Positions 43,961 through 57,200 of a DNA stretch of 64,000 bases are shown here, in pieces. The translations under genes and the position numbers were made by a program. The first letter of the stretch is position 1, and the number at the start of each line of letters is the position of its first letter. Origin of the DNA: Oreocharis arfaki (lineage: Eukaryota > Chordata > Aves > Passeriformes > Paramythiidae); contig VZRR01007593.1 in assembly GCA_013398015.1 (NCBI GenBank), positions 62,001 to 126,000 of the forward strand, in the 5' to 3' direction. Under the pieces are notes generated by a model that made no database searches, was not told where the DNA came from, and was given only the letters and a program-made list of their open reading frames with translations.

Positions 43961-45294
43961 TGATAACATTTGCCGTAAACTAGCCCTTTGACAAAAAGAG
44001 GCCATCACTTCCCTATTGTCTCCTCAAACACTGCCATTTAATTTTAGGTAAGCAGTGAGGGGAAAAAAGACAGGAAAAAGTACCTAACAGAGTATATAAT
44101 GTGCTGAGTGTATAACGAGCATTCTCTATGCAAGCTTACCCTTCTTTGTACACATAAAGATAGTCAGGGAAGTTCTTTTCTGCTGACCCTTTAATTTTCC
44201 TTCAAGTTCTCTTGCTACCAATCTTGTTTCTCTCTTGCTTTTTGGTTCCACTCCCTTAGCCTATTTCCTTTTTTTTTTTTTTTTTTTTTGCAGTAGAAGC
44301 ATATTTACTAAGCCAGGCAGATGTACGTATTGGACTGACACCAACATTTTATAGTTAAGTCCTACCTCTGCAAAATTCCGTGGAAAACAGAACACAGGAA
44401 AAAAGAAAGAAGACAACTACAGCTAGAAACATACTTCATGTTTGTACATAGTGCATCCAGAACTCGGACAGCAAAGATAACTTAGACAACGATTTCTCAG
44501 CTGAAACTTTAGGCTGAGCATAGTGAAGGTATAACTGTCAAAGCAATTTTCTCCATTCCAAATTAGGCAGAGCACAGACTTAATAGAGATTAAAAACTTA
44601 ACCGAAGCCAACTCCTGGCAAAAAACAATGCTAGAGTTGGGGAGGTCTACAAGAAAAGCCTCACACCCAAGCCTCTAGAGAATCAGAGGTAACGACTGCA
44701 CAGAAAAGGTCTTGCTGGCTTTATGTACGACAGAGCCTGCCTACAAGACTGATTTGGACAATATTTTCCATTAAGCCTAGTGTTTCCCACCATATATTTG
44801 CAGTTGTTACAAGCTTAAGGAATCACCAGTGGTGCTGAGCTAATACAATGATTAGGCCTTTTCGTGGGTTCAGACGAAAATTCTTTTGAGGCCGAAGCAA
44901 CGCAACAGCTTTCATCAGCCCCTGCTGCGGGGGTGAGATTCACGCAGGCTTTGGACTCAACCTGCACATGGACCAGATTCATGCTGGACAGAGAGGTCAG
45001 AACAAAAAGCTCTATGAGACTGGGAAAATTTGTGTCCTCTCCTTGAAGCACTCAGCAGTTGGACACAAACTCTTACACGCTCACACTTTAGCTAATCAAA
45101 AAGACAAAGAGTAGGATCCAGTCATTTCCCAAAGCTATGGATGCTTTAAGTCAAATCTGCTATGCAGAAAGGACTATTATGTGGTTATACATTGTTATTT
45201 TACTTCATTCGTTATATAATTAACACTTTTGACATTACTGTTTTACGTCATACACCTTTCAGGAGATAAAAATCAAATCATTTATGTAAATCAT
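43961..45294. other. Intergenic, no feature recognised
   Basis: It includes a T-run of about 20 bases near 44270-44289. The GC-richer part at about 44,820-45,060 could not be assigned to a family. Confidence 0.65.
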
Positions 45295-45610
45295 TGCACT
45301 GGGGAGGAGTGAGGTTATGTGAAACCTGCAGATGGAGGGGCAGGATGTGCTTCAGCTGCTGGGGCAGAGATTCCTCGGCAGCCTCTGGTGCAGCCCATGG
45401 TGATGCAGCCATGCCCCTGCAGCCCTTGGACGTCTGGGGATGCAGAGATCCGCCTGCAACTCATGAAGGAGCCTCACACCAGAGCAGGGGGATACCTGAA
45501 GGAGGCTGTGATCCCATGGGAAGCCTGTGCTGGAACAGGCTTCTGTCAGATGAGGAGGAGAGTGGTAGAGTGGCTTGGTGGACACCTGACATCCAGCTGA
45601 GATCAACCCA
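45295..45610 (+). mobile_element. Probable avian ERV (ERVL-like) LTR fragment
   Basis: A GC-rich block with repeated phrases such as GCAGCCTCTGGTGCAGCCCA, CCCTGCAGCCCTTGGACG and GAAGGAGGCTGTGATCCCAT. They resemble the internally repetitive, GC-rich LTR sequences seen in many bird genomes. I recognise the style rather than a specific family, and I see no retroviral coding sequence or full LTR boundaries. Confidence 0.45.
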
Positions 45611-48600
45611 CCACACTTACATATTGGCTTAAGCTTTGTGGTGTGTTATTTTAACAGAAATGACATTTTATCAGCCTTTGAAAGAGGCTTCTGCCTGTTT
45701 CTTTTGTGGTTTTGGTAACAGCTTACCTTTGGTCAGCTTCATAAGTCTCTCACACTGAACCAGTGAAAGAAGACACTTTTTTGGAATCAAAGAAATATGA
45801 CAAGAAATCATGAATTGTCTGAAAGCCAGAGTGCACAGAAAGAACATTCACTTTTAAAACTTATTCCCCAGTGCAAAATATTGACTTCATGTACAGATAA
45901 TGAATTAAAATCAGACACAAATGGGCACAAATATCTTTGCATGCTGTTATTTTGGACCACTTCTCATAGGATATTGTTGAATTTGAAGAAGTACTACCTG
46001 ATCCACCTATCCCATGTAGCAAATACTCAGGAATAGGTTGCTATATACAAATCTAAAGGATTATTCAGTAGTAATGACTCTTCTTTTTTCAAATGCATGG
46101 CTTTGTTTAGTCTTCAGAGTTTAAGCTTTGGTTTACTATTCATCTGTCATCCCCCCAAAAAGGAATCCTATTTTATTTGATGTATTTACAATTCAGTGGC
46201 TAAATTTCTTGGGAGACACTATACAAATATATTGAAACAATCTTAATATCTGCCTTGGACAGCCTGCAGCTCTACAATTAGGTTTCAAAATATGCATATC
46301 AATAACAGAGATTACTGACTGTTGCAACAAAAGACATGAGATGTGAATGGCTCCTGTATGTCTCATGGGTGCTAATCCTGAAACTGAGTAACCACATTTC
46401 AAAGGGAAATATTAGTAAACACTTTATTACTACTTGGGAAAAAAAATGTTAGTGTGACTGATAACTCCTCACCACTATTGGTTAGTGCCATATTCCAATT
46501 CAAACCTGGAGTGGAACATATACTTGCTAACTAGAATTGCTTGCCAGGGGAATGGAGTTTCTTCCTCCCTTTAAAGGAATTTCATTTTCATTCTGGTATA
46601 CATGCTGTCCTTTTCACTAGCCATATTTTCAAATGTTCCCTCAATTAGGAAGGCAGACAGCTACAACCTTTCTCTTTCTTATTTTGTGAATAAAATGCCA
46701 GCTTTTTCATATGGAGGAGGCATGTTCCTTTCCTTGGATTAGTCTTGAGCTAGAACTCAAGTTAGAGAAAGATTTAAGATCTGAATAGAACTGTCAGGTG
46801 AATGAGACTTTCTTGGATGTCAACATGGCCATGGAATAAGATGGCACTGAAAAAGGTGATTCGTAGACTTTCCACAGGAACCAGAAGGAACAGAACTTTT
46901 AGCACAAACTTCTCTGTGGCTTAAGGCTCTTCTGAACATTTAGATAACACTAGCAATGAAAAAGTTGCATCTTAGTTTGGACTGGGTAAATCTAAAGCAG
47001 AAGACTGCTACATCTGATGTCTGGCTGACACAAACATATTTAATCTTTCTTTTTAATCTCTTCTGAAATACAGATGGGTTTAACTCAGAGGCCAGAGCTG
47101 TGATCTCCCATGTTACATACAAGGTACCCATTGGTTACAACCTCAGGCACCTGTCCTTGAAAGCCTCAAGACCCAGCTTGCAGAATCTCAGAACTGGTCC
47201 TGCAAGTAGCAGCACCCTAACTCAATGTGGAAACTCAAGCTCATTTGGTTTTGTCAGCTCTCACGACTCTTTCATTAGCTTGAAGTTTAATAACACTGGC
47301 CTTACAGTCTCTAGACTCTCTTCTTCTCTTTAGAATGCTATGGTTACATCAGAATCTAAGGTTTCTTTAAAAAATGAAGTACTTTAGCTTCTGCTCTGAA
47401 GCTGGAGTTTGGCAATATAACTTTTGTGTCCACTGGCGGTTCAAAATACAGGAGGCAAATTAAAAGGACCAGGCTTGGGTTAGTTTGTGTTGTGGGAGAG
47501 GGATAAACTCAAGACTTTGTGGTTCAACACATGTTTTCAATATATTGGATTGGTATATTAAACAGTTTACTCGCCCTTCCTTGTTGAAAATACTCATAAA
47601 CATCCTCTGTAAAACAGATCTTGTACAAAACTTTATAGAATGCATTCTATTTACAACTAAATTTAAAAAACAGCTCTGTAGACCTCTTTTTCTTTTAAAA
47701 GTTTATCTGATTGATAATGATCTAGGTCACAATGCAGTACGGTCTTCCTACGACTCTGCCAGTATTGTCTCACAAACAGTACAGTCATTAAATACTGCTT
47801 AAAGGATAGCAGAGACCCAACAGGATACAGACTCTTTTATCTTTGAGTCAACTTCAACCAGCACTCCAGCAGATTAAAAGAATGATGGATTTGTGTTTAT
47901 AAAGCGAGTTGAAAACAAAATACAGAGTAATTGCCTGATGCCACTGTGGGGGAAGCAAACTGAAGACAAGCCCAAGACTTTCTCAGCCCAAGTCAATGCA
48001 AATTGGTGTCTGTTTTGTAATCATTACTATCTTTTCTAATATTCCCAGCAGAAAGGTGCTGGGCAGCCCAGGAAGATTAGGCACACCTTTGGGGATCTAT
48101 CCATTCTGGCCCTTAGGTCATTAACATGGCCGGTCAATCGCACAGAGGGACTCTTACAAAGAAACATACAAAGTCAGAAACGTCACCCCAAACACTTAAA
48201 TCCAATTACACATTTGAAATATATGTATAAATTTAACCAAAGGAGTTAATATAATATAATTTGCCAGTTTTTGTGCTGGCATAAATTCCTACATTTTTAG
48301 AGCACTCTAACCCAGAGCCTTTCCATTGAAGTGTAGACTGTGTTAGATAATCTGCCAGTAACAAAGATTTATTAGGCTAGCATGTTAAATGTACTAATGT
48401 CTGGTAATTCGGGTATATGTCAGCAGAGGGCATAAGGAATGTCAGAAAGCTTTCAACTGTAAACTAGTCTGAAAATACCTTTAAGTAATCCAGTGTTTTA
48501 TCATAGTTTTGTTTCACTATCAACATTTGCCTTTTGTTACTGCTTCAAATTGCTGCTTCTAGACATAAGAAAATGAATTATACAAACTTTAAGTATAAAT

Positions 48601-49413
48601 GTTGTTTAACAGATATAAAGAAGTATTCTTTAAATACAAGTCCATGCTTATATTCTTACAGCTCTTACCTTCCCAAAACCTTTGTTTTATGAATTCCCAC
48701 AGGAAAGCTCATGGGAAAATGGCAAAAGAGGCAGGTGTTTGTGGACTTACCCTTCTCAAGAAAGCCCAGTATAATTTATAAATGAAGTTTTGAATGTCAC
48801 ATACTTTCAAATGCATTATGTTACACACATTTGAAAACCAAGAGTCAACGTATGTAAATAAAGTTATGCCTGAAGCAGTGGGTCTAATCTTACCTGTGCA
48901 ACTGAAAGCATGATTGCAGGTCTAATTCAAAGGACGTGCACATTTAGTGATCTTCAGTTTGCTGATCCTACTTTGAGAAGAAACTTAGGAAAATATAAAA
49001 GACTAAATAAAATTCTCAATGTCTTTATCAAATAGTTGTAGGTCTAGTTTGGCTGTAAATGGATTAGAAACTTCTTAAGTCATAGCCACTGCTCTCTGTA
49101 AGTTGTGGGGGCTTTTTTTGGAAACTGTAATTTTTTTGTGTAGCTGGTAAATATAAGACAACAGAACCTAGAAAATTCAAGTGTGGTCAGGCTGAATGAT
49201 CATTTTTATCAATGATTTTGACAGTTCTAACCAGCTGTTTCAGAATCTGTTTCTGTGCAGTACTGTAACACTTAACGAAGAGCTGAGGCAGCTCTGCATT
49301 TTGTGATAAGGAGGCCACATCCTTATCCTCCTCGCCAAGGCCATCAGGAATGTAAGCAATATCTGTGGAGAGAGCTCATTACAAAGCTTTAGACTTTGCA
49401 TTAAGGTCTAGTC
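45611..49413. other. Intergenic, no feature recognised
   Basis: AT-rich sequence with no supported gene, repeat or RNA. Confidence 0.7.
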
Positions 49414-49744
49414 CAATGCTCTCCAACGCATGTGTGTGGCAGAGAAAAGTACACCCCAGGATGTGTGCCAGACAATCCGCTGGAGTAAAGGAATACGGGT
49501 TTTAGCAAAATACAATACAACACAATACAATAAAATATTTTCGAAATAGTGTTTGTTTGTTTCATCTTTATCCCACATTGATTTAATTTCTATTTTTGTA
49601 AATGTTTTATAATGTACATAATACATTAATAGAATAGTACATGTATACAACATACAAACAAATATATGTGCCTCTATTATGGGTGCAAGCTCAAAAAAGT
49701 CTTACTGATAAAGGTGCATGATCAAAAGCATTTGGAGATCACTG
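49414..49744. mobile_element. Degraded hAT (Charlie-like) non-autonomous DNA transposon
   Basis: The left end CAATGCTCTCCAA and the inverted right end CAGTGATCTCCAA are similar terminal inverted repeats of the CAGTGnTCTCCAA type found in hAT-Charlie elements. The right end also has the typical GGTGCATGATCAAAAGCATT. The 8-base flanks GTCTAGTC (49406-49413) and GGCTATCC (49745-49752) agree at five of eight bases, and the left one fits the hAT target preference NTCTAGAN. At 331 bases it has no transposase. Confidence 0.6.
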
Positions 49745-49752
49745 GGCTATCC

Positions 49753-52489
49753 CTACTACAGTAACAGTATGAGTGGATAAAGCAGAGGATATGCCATTTT
49801 TAGACATAAATTCTTTTATCACAATAAACTGATTTCCCAAGGCCATATGATAAAACAAAGGAATTGGAAAAAAAGAAGTCATGTAGGGCGTTACCCCCAG
49901 TTCCACTTCCTAGCATTTTTTCATTTTCCTTCTTCCTCTCTATTTTTCATAACATTTGTCACTTCTACATTTACAAATTTCTCCACTCCCATTTGGATTA
50001 GTTACATTTTTCTTTCAAACAACGTTGTATTTTGTAAAGACAAAAGCTTTAAGCTCTTATGGTATTTTTCTTTTCATTTTTCCTTTCCTCATTTTGCCTA
50101 GTTCTGTCAAAATCTCTTGCTTCTCCCAGCACTCCCCTTTTTCTGTCTCAATCTGCTGGTTTTGCCCTCCACTCCCTAATCACAAACTATTTTCATCTGA
50201 TCTGCAGATCCATCCTTGAGCTTTCACCAGGCTGAACATTTACCTTAACCTTTTTTATGTTTCTCCAGTGGAGCTTCCTATTTTCCACATCCTCTATTTC
50301 CTGTTATTTCCTTTTCCCACAACAAGATAGAAGAGAAATTCTTAGGAACAGAGACACGCTTTTGTAGTGTTCTGTTTCCTCTGGCCTTTCGGCTACTTGG
50401 CAACAAACCTCCCCTTATGAAAGCAGGAACAGCTTGCTTAATTTAGTTGTTTCTTTGTTGCTGCACTTTTCAAAAAAATTATTAATGTAGTTAATTATTT
50501 ACCTATTAACACAATGGCCTAAGAAATCATCAGTCACAGTGAAGGGTAATCCAAAAAAAGTAATATAGATCCCTATGACACTTAATGTTTTTTCCTCCTA
50601 GAAAAAAATCCTAGATTTAGAAGAAAGGATCACTACAGGAATTATCAATGAATATGCACTTTTTTTTCTTTGCCAAAAACATCATATCAAAGTATTATAG
50701 GACATACCAGAAAACCTTACTAACTTTACTAAAGATGACAATTTACATTAGTTCTCAAAGCGTTTGCTGGTACCTAGTTTCACAGCTTTAACTGTGCTAA
50801 AGACAGTCTAAATGCTTTGGAGACATGGTTTCTTCTAATAACACGGTTTTATAAAATATTCTATCACAGGAACAGTATCAGCACCTACATCCTATAAATA
50901 CCATGTCCTTTTCTACACTAATGGTCTCAAAAGTCAATAAAAGTATCTATGGAAATACCGACCCATAAAATATAACAATGGCTAAATTATATATTTATAC
51001 ACTATATTTTTCTATAGATAATACATACGGTGTTTCTTTTTATCAGATTATTTGAAAGCACGAGAATGTATTTTCAGTAATGCAGTTTCTTAGTGCACCC
51101 AAAGTGTGCACTATGTCTCAAGCAAGACACAGGACAGGACAACTAAATGATTAAGGAGAGAGAGCACTTCCTTTACCAAGAAAAATAATGAAATCTACTA
51201 GGGAATAATTGGGCAAGATAATGGCAGAACCATTCACTAAATCCTGCAAACGCAAAAGGGAGGACATTCATTTAGGAGTGAAAATTTAAGGAGATGGATC
51301 TAAAAACAGAGAAAAGAAAGTACTTCTTTTAGAGTGATGAAATTGTTGTATTTGTAGCCATGGAACAACAGTATCAAGAAGTTCAAAAAGGCAATAAACA
51401 CAATCTTACACTAAAGATTTTAAAGGACATAGGTTTGGATGTAGTCATTAACATTTCTAGTTCTCTAGTTTAGGATGCCAGTGGAGCACGAGAAGATCTG
51501 ACAACAGAGTGCCCAGTCTACAAGCTCTTCCTCAACCACACTTTTGACTAGCAATGTTGCAGAGAGAGCACTGGGACAGATGGACAACTTACTTGACACA
51601 CTGCAGCACTTTTAAAGAGAATTTACTATAGGAAAAGCATTTACCGTGCATTAGTTGCTAATCTGTTCACATGTTCTAAGCCATGTGAAAATGTGATACC
51701 ATTACAGAAAAGCAAAAGTAGTCATGCATATTGTGGGTCACAGGGTTATTGCAGAAAAACTGAAACACAAGATATTCATATGTTTACTTAAATAGAAACT
51801 TTATTGCGCACCCGTATCCCTGCTCTACATGGAGTCTACACAGTATGGAAAGCTGCAACAATGTGAAACTTAGATGTGGAAACGGACATCTTCATGTTTC
51901 CTGTAAGCTCAATGCAGTGGATCAGCTCCCAGCATCACAACCAATTTGGTTCTATGATTAGACCTTTGTAACAGGAAAAAACTGCTATGAACCATAAAAG
52001 GGAAGCAGAGAAAAGCTCTGCAGCCATCTGACTGATACACTAACAATAAGAATCCAACTTTTGGCTACCATAAATGATCACATGATTGGCTACAATGAAA
52101 CTATATAATTATTCATTAGCTGTATGTCTAACAGAGTCATGATACATGGAAATGTGTATATTTCAAAACACTAATTAAGTACTTTAACAAACACACCTTA
52201 GTGATTCCTGGGTACTTACAAAATACAATTGTTTACTGAAGTCATACAGTACTATCTACAGTTCAGAAAAAGCAATAACATTTATATAAAAGGAGAAAAA
52301 AAAATACCATTAAACACACACATTCTTATAGCCACGTCTTCACATGCCACAAACATAGACAATTTGACTCAGAACAGCTGTTGAACACTGACAAAGCAAT
52401 AATCAGGATTGAGTACTAATGCTTTGTTCTCACATGAATGCTATTGTTCATATAAGATTGTTAAAATAGCTACTCTCCACACAATTAAT
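49753..52489. other. Intergenic, no feature recognised
   Basis: AT-rich sequence with pyrimidine-rich parts at about 49,900-50,330. No gene or repeat family is supported. Confidence 0.7.
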
Positions 52490-52770
52490 CAAATTGTTAA
52501 AGCTGGAAAAGATGCTTAAGGTCATCAGGTCCAACCACTAACACAGCACTGCTAGGCCTACCACTAACCCATGTTTCCAAGCACTGTGTCTACTCGTCTT
52601 TTAAATATACCCAGGAAGGTGACTTGACCACTTCTGTGAGCAGCCTGTTCCAATCCTGACAGTTTCTTTGGTGATGACATTTTTGCTAATATCCAATCCA
52701 AACCCACTTTGGCACAGCATGAGGCCGTTTTCTTTTTTCCTATCACTTGCTACTTGGAAGGAGACACTGA
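52490..52770 (-). mobile_element. CR1 LINE 3' fragment
   Basis: AAGCTGGAAAAGATGCTTAA, GGTCATCAGGTCCAACCACT, CCCAGGAAGGTGACTTGACC and GCAGCCTGTTCCAATCCTGA follow the antisense CR1 order. The terminal octamers are eroded. Confidence 0.85.
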
Positions 52771-53545
52771 GCCATGTAAAAAAACCTGTTGATGCAAACT
52801 TCTGTGGAAAGCAAGCTGAAATGTCACAGATCAGACATGCATAGGAAAACACAACGTGATTTTGTAATGCATGAACAACGCCTTGCATAAAATCCATTTT
52901 CTTACATTAGAAAGTGAAAATATGGCAGGACAATAATGTATTCCACCAGCAGTCTGAAATTACCAGAGATTAAATTTAATGTTTACCTTATCTGCATTAT
53001 CCCAGAGTTGCCTTCAGGACTGCATATTCGGATTTGCCAGTCCTTGTGGTTCATCATGCCTTGTGGTATCTCATATCTCTGAAGAGCTCCAGTTACTGAC
53101 AAAAGAATCTCAAATTTTCATTCAAACAGAACCCTCAAGATTTTGTGACTACAGAGAAACACATAAAATACAGCCTCCCTATCATCCTAACTTCCAGCAT
53201 TACTCAAACTGTCATTGGTAACCCAAAATGTTATTGTATTCCATATCAATTTATGCCCCAAATTGTTCCTGTCTCTTTCAGACTCTGCAGCCAGGAAGCT
53301 GGGGCAGGGGGTGCTATCGCGGGGTCTTTTAAAGTTGGTGCCCACAGGCAGTTGATCCCTTCTGGCCATGTGGATTTCAGCTTGCTGGCTTCCTGGTCTT
53401 TGCTCAGGCAGAACCTTTTCCTTTTGGGGTTCTCTTTTGGCTTTTCTCTCTCATCTTGGAGAGTCTGCAGTTGGCAATTTTGAGCTGCCATGCAGGCAAA
53501 TTCCACAGGTGTCGCCTGTCACTGCCGCAGCGAGCGCGGGGGGAC
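52771..53545. other. Intergenic, rising to GC-rich near 53,500
   Basis: No gene is supported. From about 53,280 the sequence becomes GC-rich and may be the edge of an unrecognised repeat that includes the segment flanking the next gap. Confidence 0.6.
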
Positions 53546-54217
53546 CTGCTCCAGCAAGCTGGTCCAGATCCATCCGTCCCCGCTCCATGAGAGAAGACTG
53601 CCTTGACTACTCCTGCGGAGAGAAAGGGGGAGTCCCTCTGCAAGTTTCCAGCCCTCGATCCACAGAACACCAGCCGGAGCTCCAGGTGGAGAGAAGCAGA
53701 GCGCAGGGGGANNNNNNNNNNNNNNNNNNNNNNNNNNNNNNNNNNNNNNNNNNNNNNNNNNNNNNNNNNNNNNNNNNNNNNNNNNNNNNNNNNNNNNNNN
53801 NNNNNNNNNNNNNNNNNNNNNNNNNNNNNNNNNNNNNNNNNNNNNNNNNNNNNNNNNNNNNNNNNNNNNNNNNNNNNNNNNNNNNNNNNNNNNNNNNNNN
53901 NNNNNNNNNNNNNNNNNNNNNNNNNNNNNNNNNNNNNNNNNNNNNNNNNNNNNNNNNNNNNNNNNNNNNNNNNNNNNNNNNNNNNNNNNNNNNNNNNNNN
54001 NNNNNNNNNNNNNNNNNNNNNNNNNNNNNNNNNNNNNNNNNNNNNNNNNNNCTGCTCCAGCAAGCTGGTCCAGATCCATCCGTCCCTGCTCCACGAGAGA
54101 AGACTGCCTTGACTACTCCTGCGGAGAGAAAGGGGGAGTCCCTCTGCAAGTTTCCAGCCCTCGATCCACAGAACACCAGCCGGAGCTCCAGGTGGAGAGA
54201 AGCAGAGCGCAGGGGGA
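53546..54217. repeat. 166-base direct repeat flanking an assembly gap
   Basis: 53546-53711 and 54052-54217 are identical at 164 of 166 positions, without indels. The first copy ends exactly where the gap begins and the second starts exactly where it ends. Either two contigs overlap and were not merged (two differences would then be allelic or errors), or this is a GC-rich tandem repeat. The apparent ORFs across it are filled with N and are not genes. Confidence 0.9.
53712..54051. other. Assembly gap of 340 N
   Basis: See the flanking direct repeat. The gap may hold no real sequence, or further tandem copies. Confidence 0.95.
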
Positions 54218-57200
54218 TAGTGGGGGAAGACTGATACCACCTCTCCCTTTGTCCATCGAACCATGCACTCAGCTGAGGTGCATCATCCTGGTGGGGGAAT
54301 GGCACCATCCCGGGGGGGGGGGGGGGGGGGTGCCCTGGGCATTTTGGGACTCTCTGTTCTGTGGAGTCTGTGAGATTGAGCAGTTTTGTGTCTGGTGGTC
54401 ATTTGCTGTTATTTCTTGACTGTTGCTGTCTCCATTGTTAGTAAGATTACCTTTTCACTTACATCTACTTGTACTCATTCCTTATTGATGGAAAGGGAAA
54501 CCTATAAAGGGAGGCAGCTCATTCCAAAGTGTTCTCCTGCAAGTTGTCTTAAACCAAGACACAAATTCTTTTTGTTCAGGAATCATAAGTAACATAAGGA
54601 CAGGTTATCTATTACACACCTGCTATGATGGGCAAACCGAGACAGTGCTGGACTCTACAAATACAGCAGAACAGGAACTCACATATTCTTTCAAGACTGC
54701 CCTCTTTGTCTACCCTCCTGTTCTGGCTCCAAGCATGTGGTTTGTGTCCCACCACTTCAGAGGCCACAAAACCTCTGACAGGAAGAAACTTCTATTAAAG
54801 CTTGTTGCCAACTACAAATGATACTACACCACAAAAAGAATTCTGATACAACACAAACAGAATTCTGATAAGTAAGGCATGCAGTACTTCACTTTTCTCT
54901 GTGCAGCACACTGTGATAGACTAGACCAAATATAAAACAAAGAAGTAAACTACACATTTAACCAGTATCATCCTGAGTAGCAGAAAGGTCTGAAAACAGC
55001 AATGACTCATCAGCACACTTAGATTTTACCACACAGATTTTTTGTGAATGTGTTTCTAATGAATTAAAACACTGCCATCAATGTAACAAAACAGCACCAT
55101 CCTGGGAGGCTGTTTAAAACCAGAGACAAGATAGTTCTGTTCCTGTTCTGAAGAGGGTGCAGCACATACCAAATGGACCTAGCAAACTTATTTTAATAAA
55201 TATATGGGGCAAAAATCAGATTGCATCATATGTGTCTCCAAACGGGTAATGCTCCTGCAAAGCCACTGGTGATTTTTATCCACACATTCCTTGCTCTCCT
55301 TAGAACGATTTACAACATTTACCTTTAAAGTGTACTTAGACTGTAGGACCTTTAAAAACAATGACTTGGCCAACCAAGCACCTTTGCAATACTTAAGGTG
55401 CTGGAGAAAGACATGCAGGGCTATTATGTGTCCTTGAGCTACTAGATGAGTTACAGATCAAGTGACTTGAAATGCTGTTCTAGCTCAAGACTTAGTTGGA
55501 AATTCAGCATAGCTCAGCTTGAGAACTTCAGTCAATCCACTATTTACCTGACTCCAGAAGAAAACTTCTGACGAAAACTTTTGTGGCTTTGGAAGTTAAA
55601 AATGTCCCAGTATGACAGCCTGATTACATTCGCATGGATATACCCAATGCTCTAGGAGACAAGGCACAGTTACCTACGTGAGGGGCACACAGCTTCCAGC
55701 CCAATACGAAGATATATTAGCTGTCTCATCAACGTCTCTCTCTTGCCTTCTCTGCAGTGCTCATTGAAGGTTAGAAAGTTATTTGCCCCCTTTAAGCAAA
55801 AAAATTTGGAAATTAAACATGAAAATAACAACCATTTGTATGATGCCTCCTTTACCAACCACAAAACCACTTCTAAGCAACAAGACCATTCTGAGGTTTT
55901 CTTGTTATTTTGAAATACACTATTAGACTAAGACACCTTAGTAGTGCCTCTGGGAAAAAAGTCAACGCTGAGATCATTTTTTATGCTTGGCCCTTCCTCA
56001 CTGGAAGAATAACCTGTTTTTAAGACCATTTCTTTTACGTTGTCCTCTTTCTTACAAGATTTTCCTCATTTCCCCTGCCATTTTACCAGAAGTTTGCTAG
56101 GATTTTATTTCCTTTCACAGAAAAGAGAAACCTTAACTGAGAAATAAATATATAAAAAAAAAGGGAGGAGGATACGGAGTAGAAACTATTATGATCATAC
56201 AATAGAATTTAAGAGGGAAACATTGTTTCTTTGTATGGCTGTTTTACAGTTAATCCCTCAACTCAAACTGGTTATGAAGTTACATATGTCAACAGTTCTA
56301 AGGTTGTAACATGTTCACATTTCCATCTGGTGGTACTTAAGCTGAATGGGTTTTCACACTAACTTTTAACAGAGTTATCTGAACTGCTTGAGTGATGAGG
56401 AGCAAGCCTGACACACGGTTACTAGCTCACAACAAACTTCCCCACAAACAACTTGTCATTTTTGTCTGTAAAACACTAATCAGGTGAAATAGAAATAATC
56501 TTATTATCCAATCCTATCTCATAACTTTATAGTACCTGTGAATGCAACATTTCCATCTTTGACAATGTTTAACATATCTTTCAAGCACTTTTTTTCTTTT
56601 CAGGATAGCATGCTTATACTTTGCTTCTAGCTTTTCAACCTTCCTTTTGTAGTACACTGTAGCAATCTGTGATCTCTGATGACACTGTCCGTGGTATAAA
56701 ATTCGGTATTAGTCTGCCTCAGCAGCAGCGCATCAAAAACTGCTAGTCTCAGGACTAAGAGATGAAAGGCTCTTTCCATAGAGGTCAACTTTGTTGCTTT
56801 CTGTTGCTTGAAAACAAAGCATCAAAATTAGGCCCACTCCCCCACAGCGTGAATACAGTTTTCTAAGTTTAGCAAATAAGCATAATTGACAAAAATCACC
56901 AACTAGGAGCACAAATGGTGATGCAATTCCCCAGTTCAACCCTCTCTGAATCCTGCCCCCTGCTTTAGATGTGAGCTGAACTTTGTTTATAAAATTTGTC
57001 TTCAAGACCTGTTTTTTGGCCTTGGTTCCCAGAAAGAACCAAGATAGGATTGGGGCCTTGTAATCTGTTTTGTCTTTCTACCTAAGGAAAAAGTAGGGAA
57101 AAGTACTGGGAAAACTAGCCATGGATACAACAATAGGCTACAGAGCTACAAACATGTGCATAAAAAACAAAGAGAATACATAAAAGAAAAAAAAACCACA

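Noticed and set aside
53368..54308. Several long ORFs across the 340-N gap
   Set aside because: Most of their length is N. Their ends are the same 166-base repeat on both sides and do not resemble a protein.
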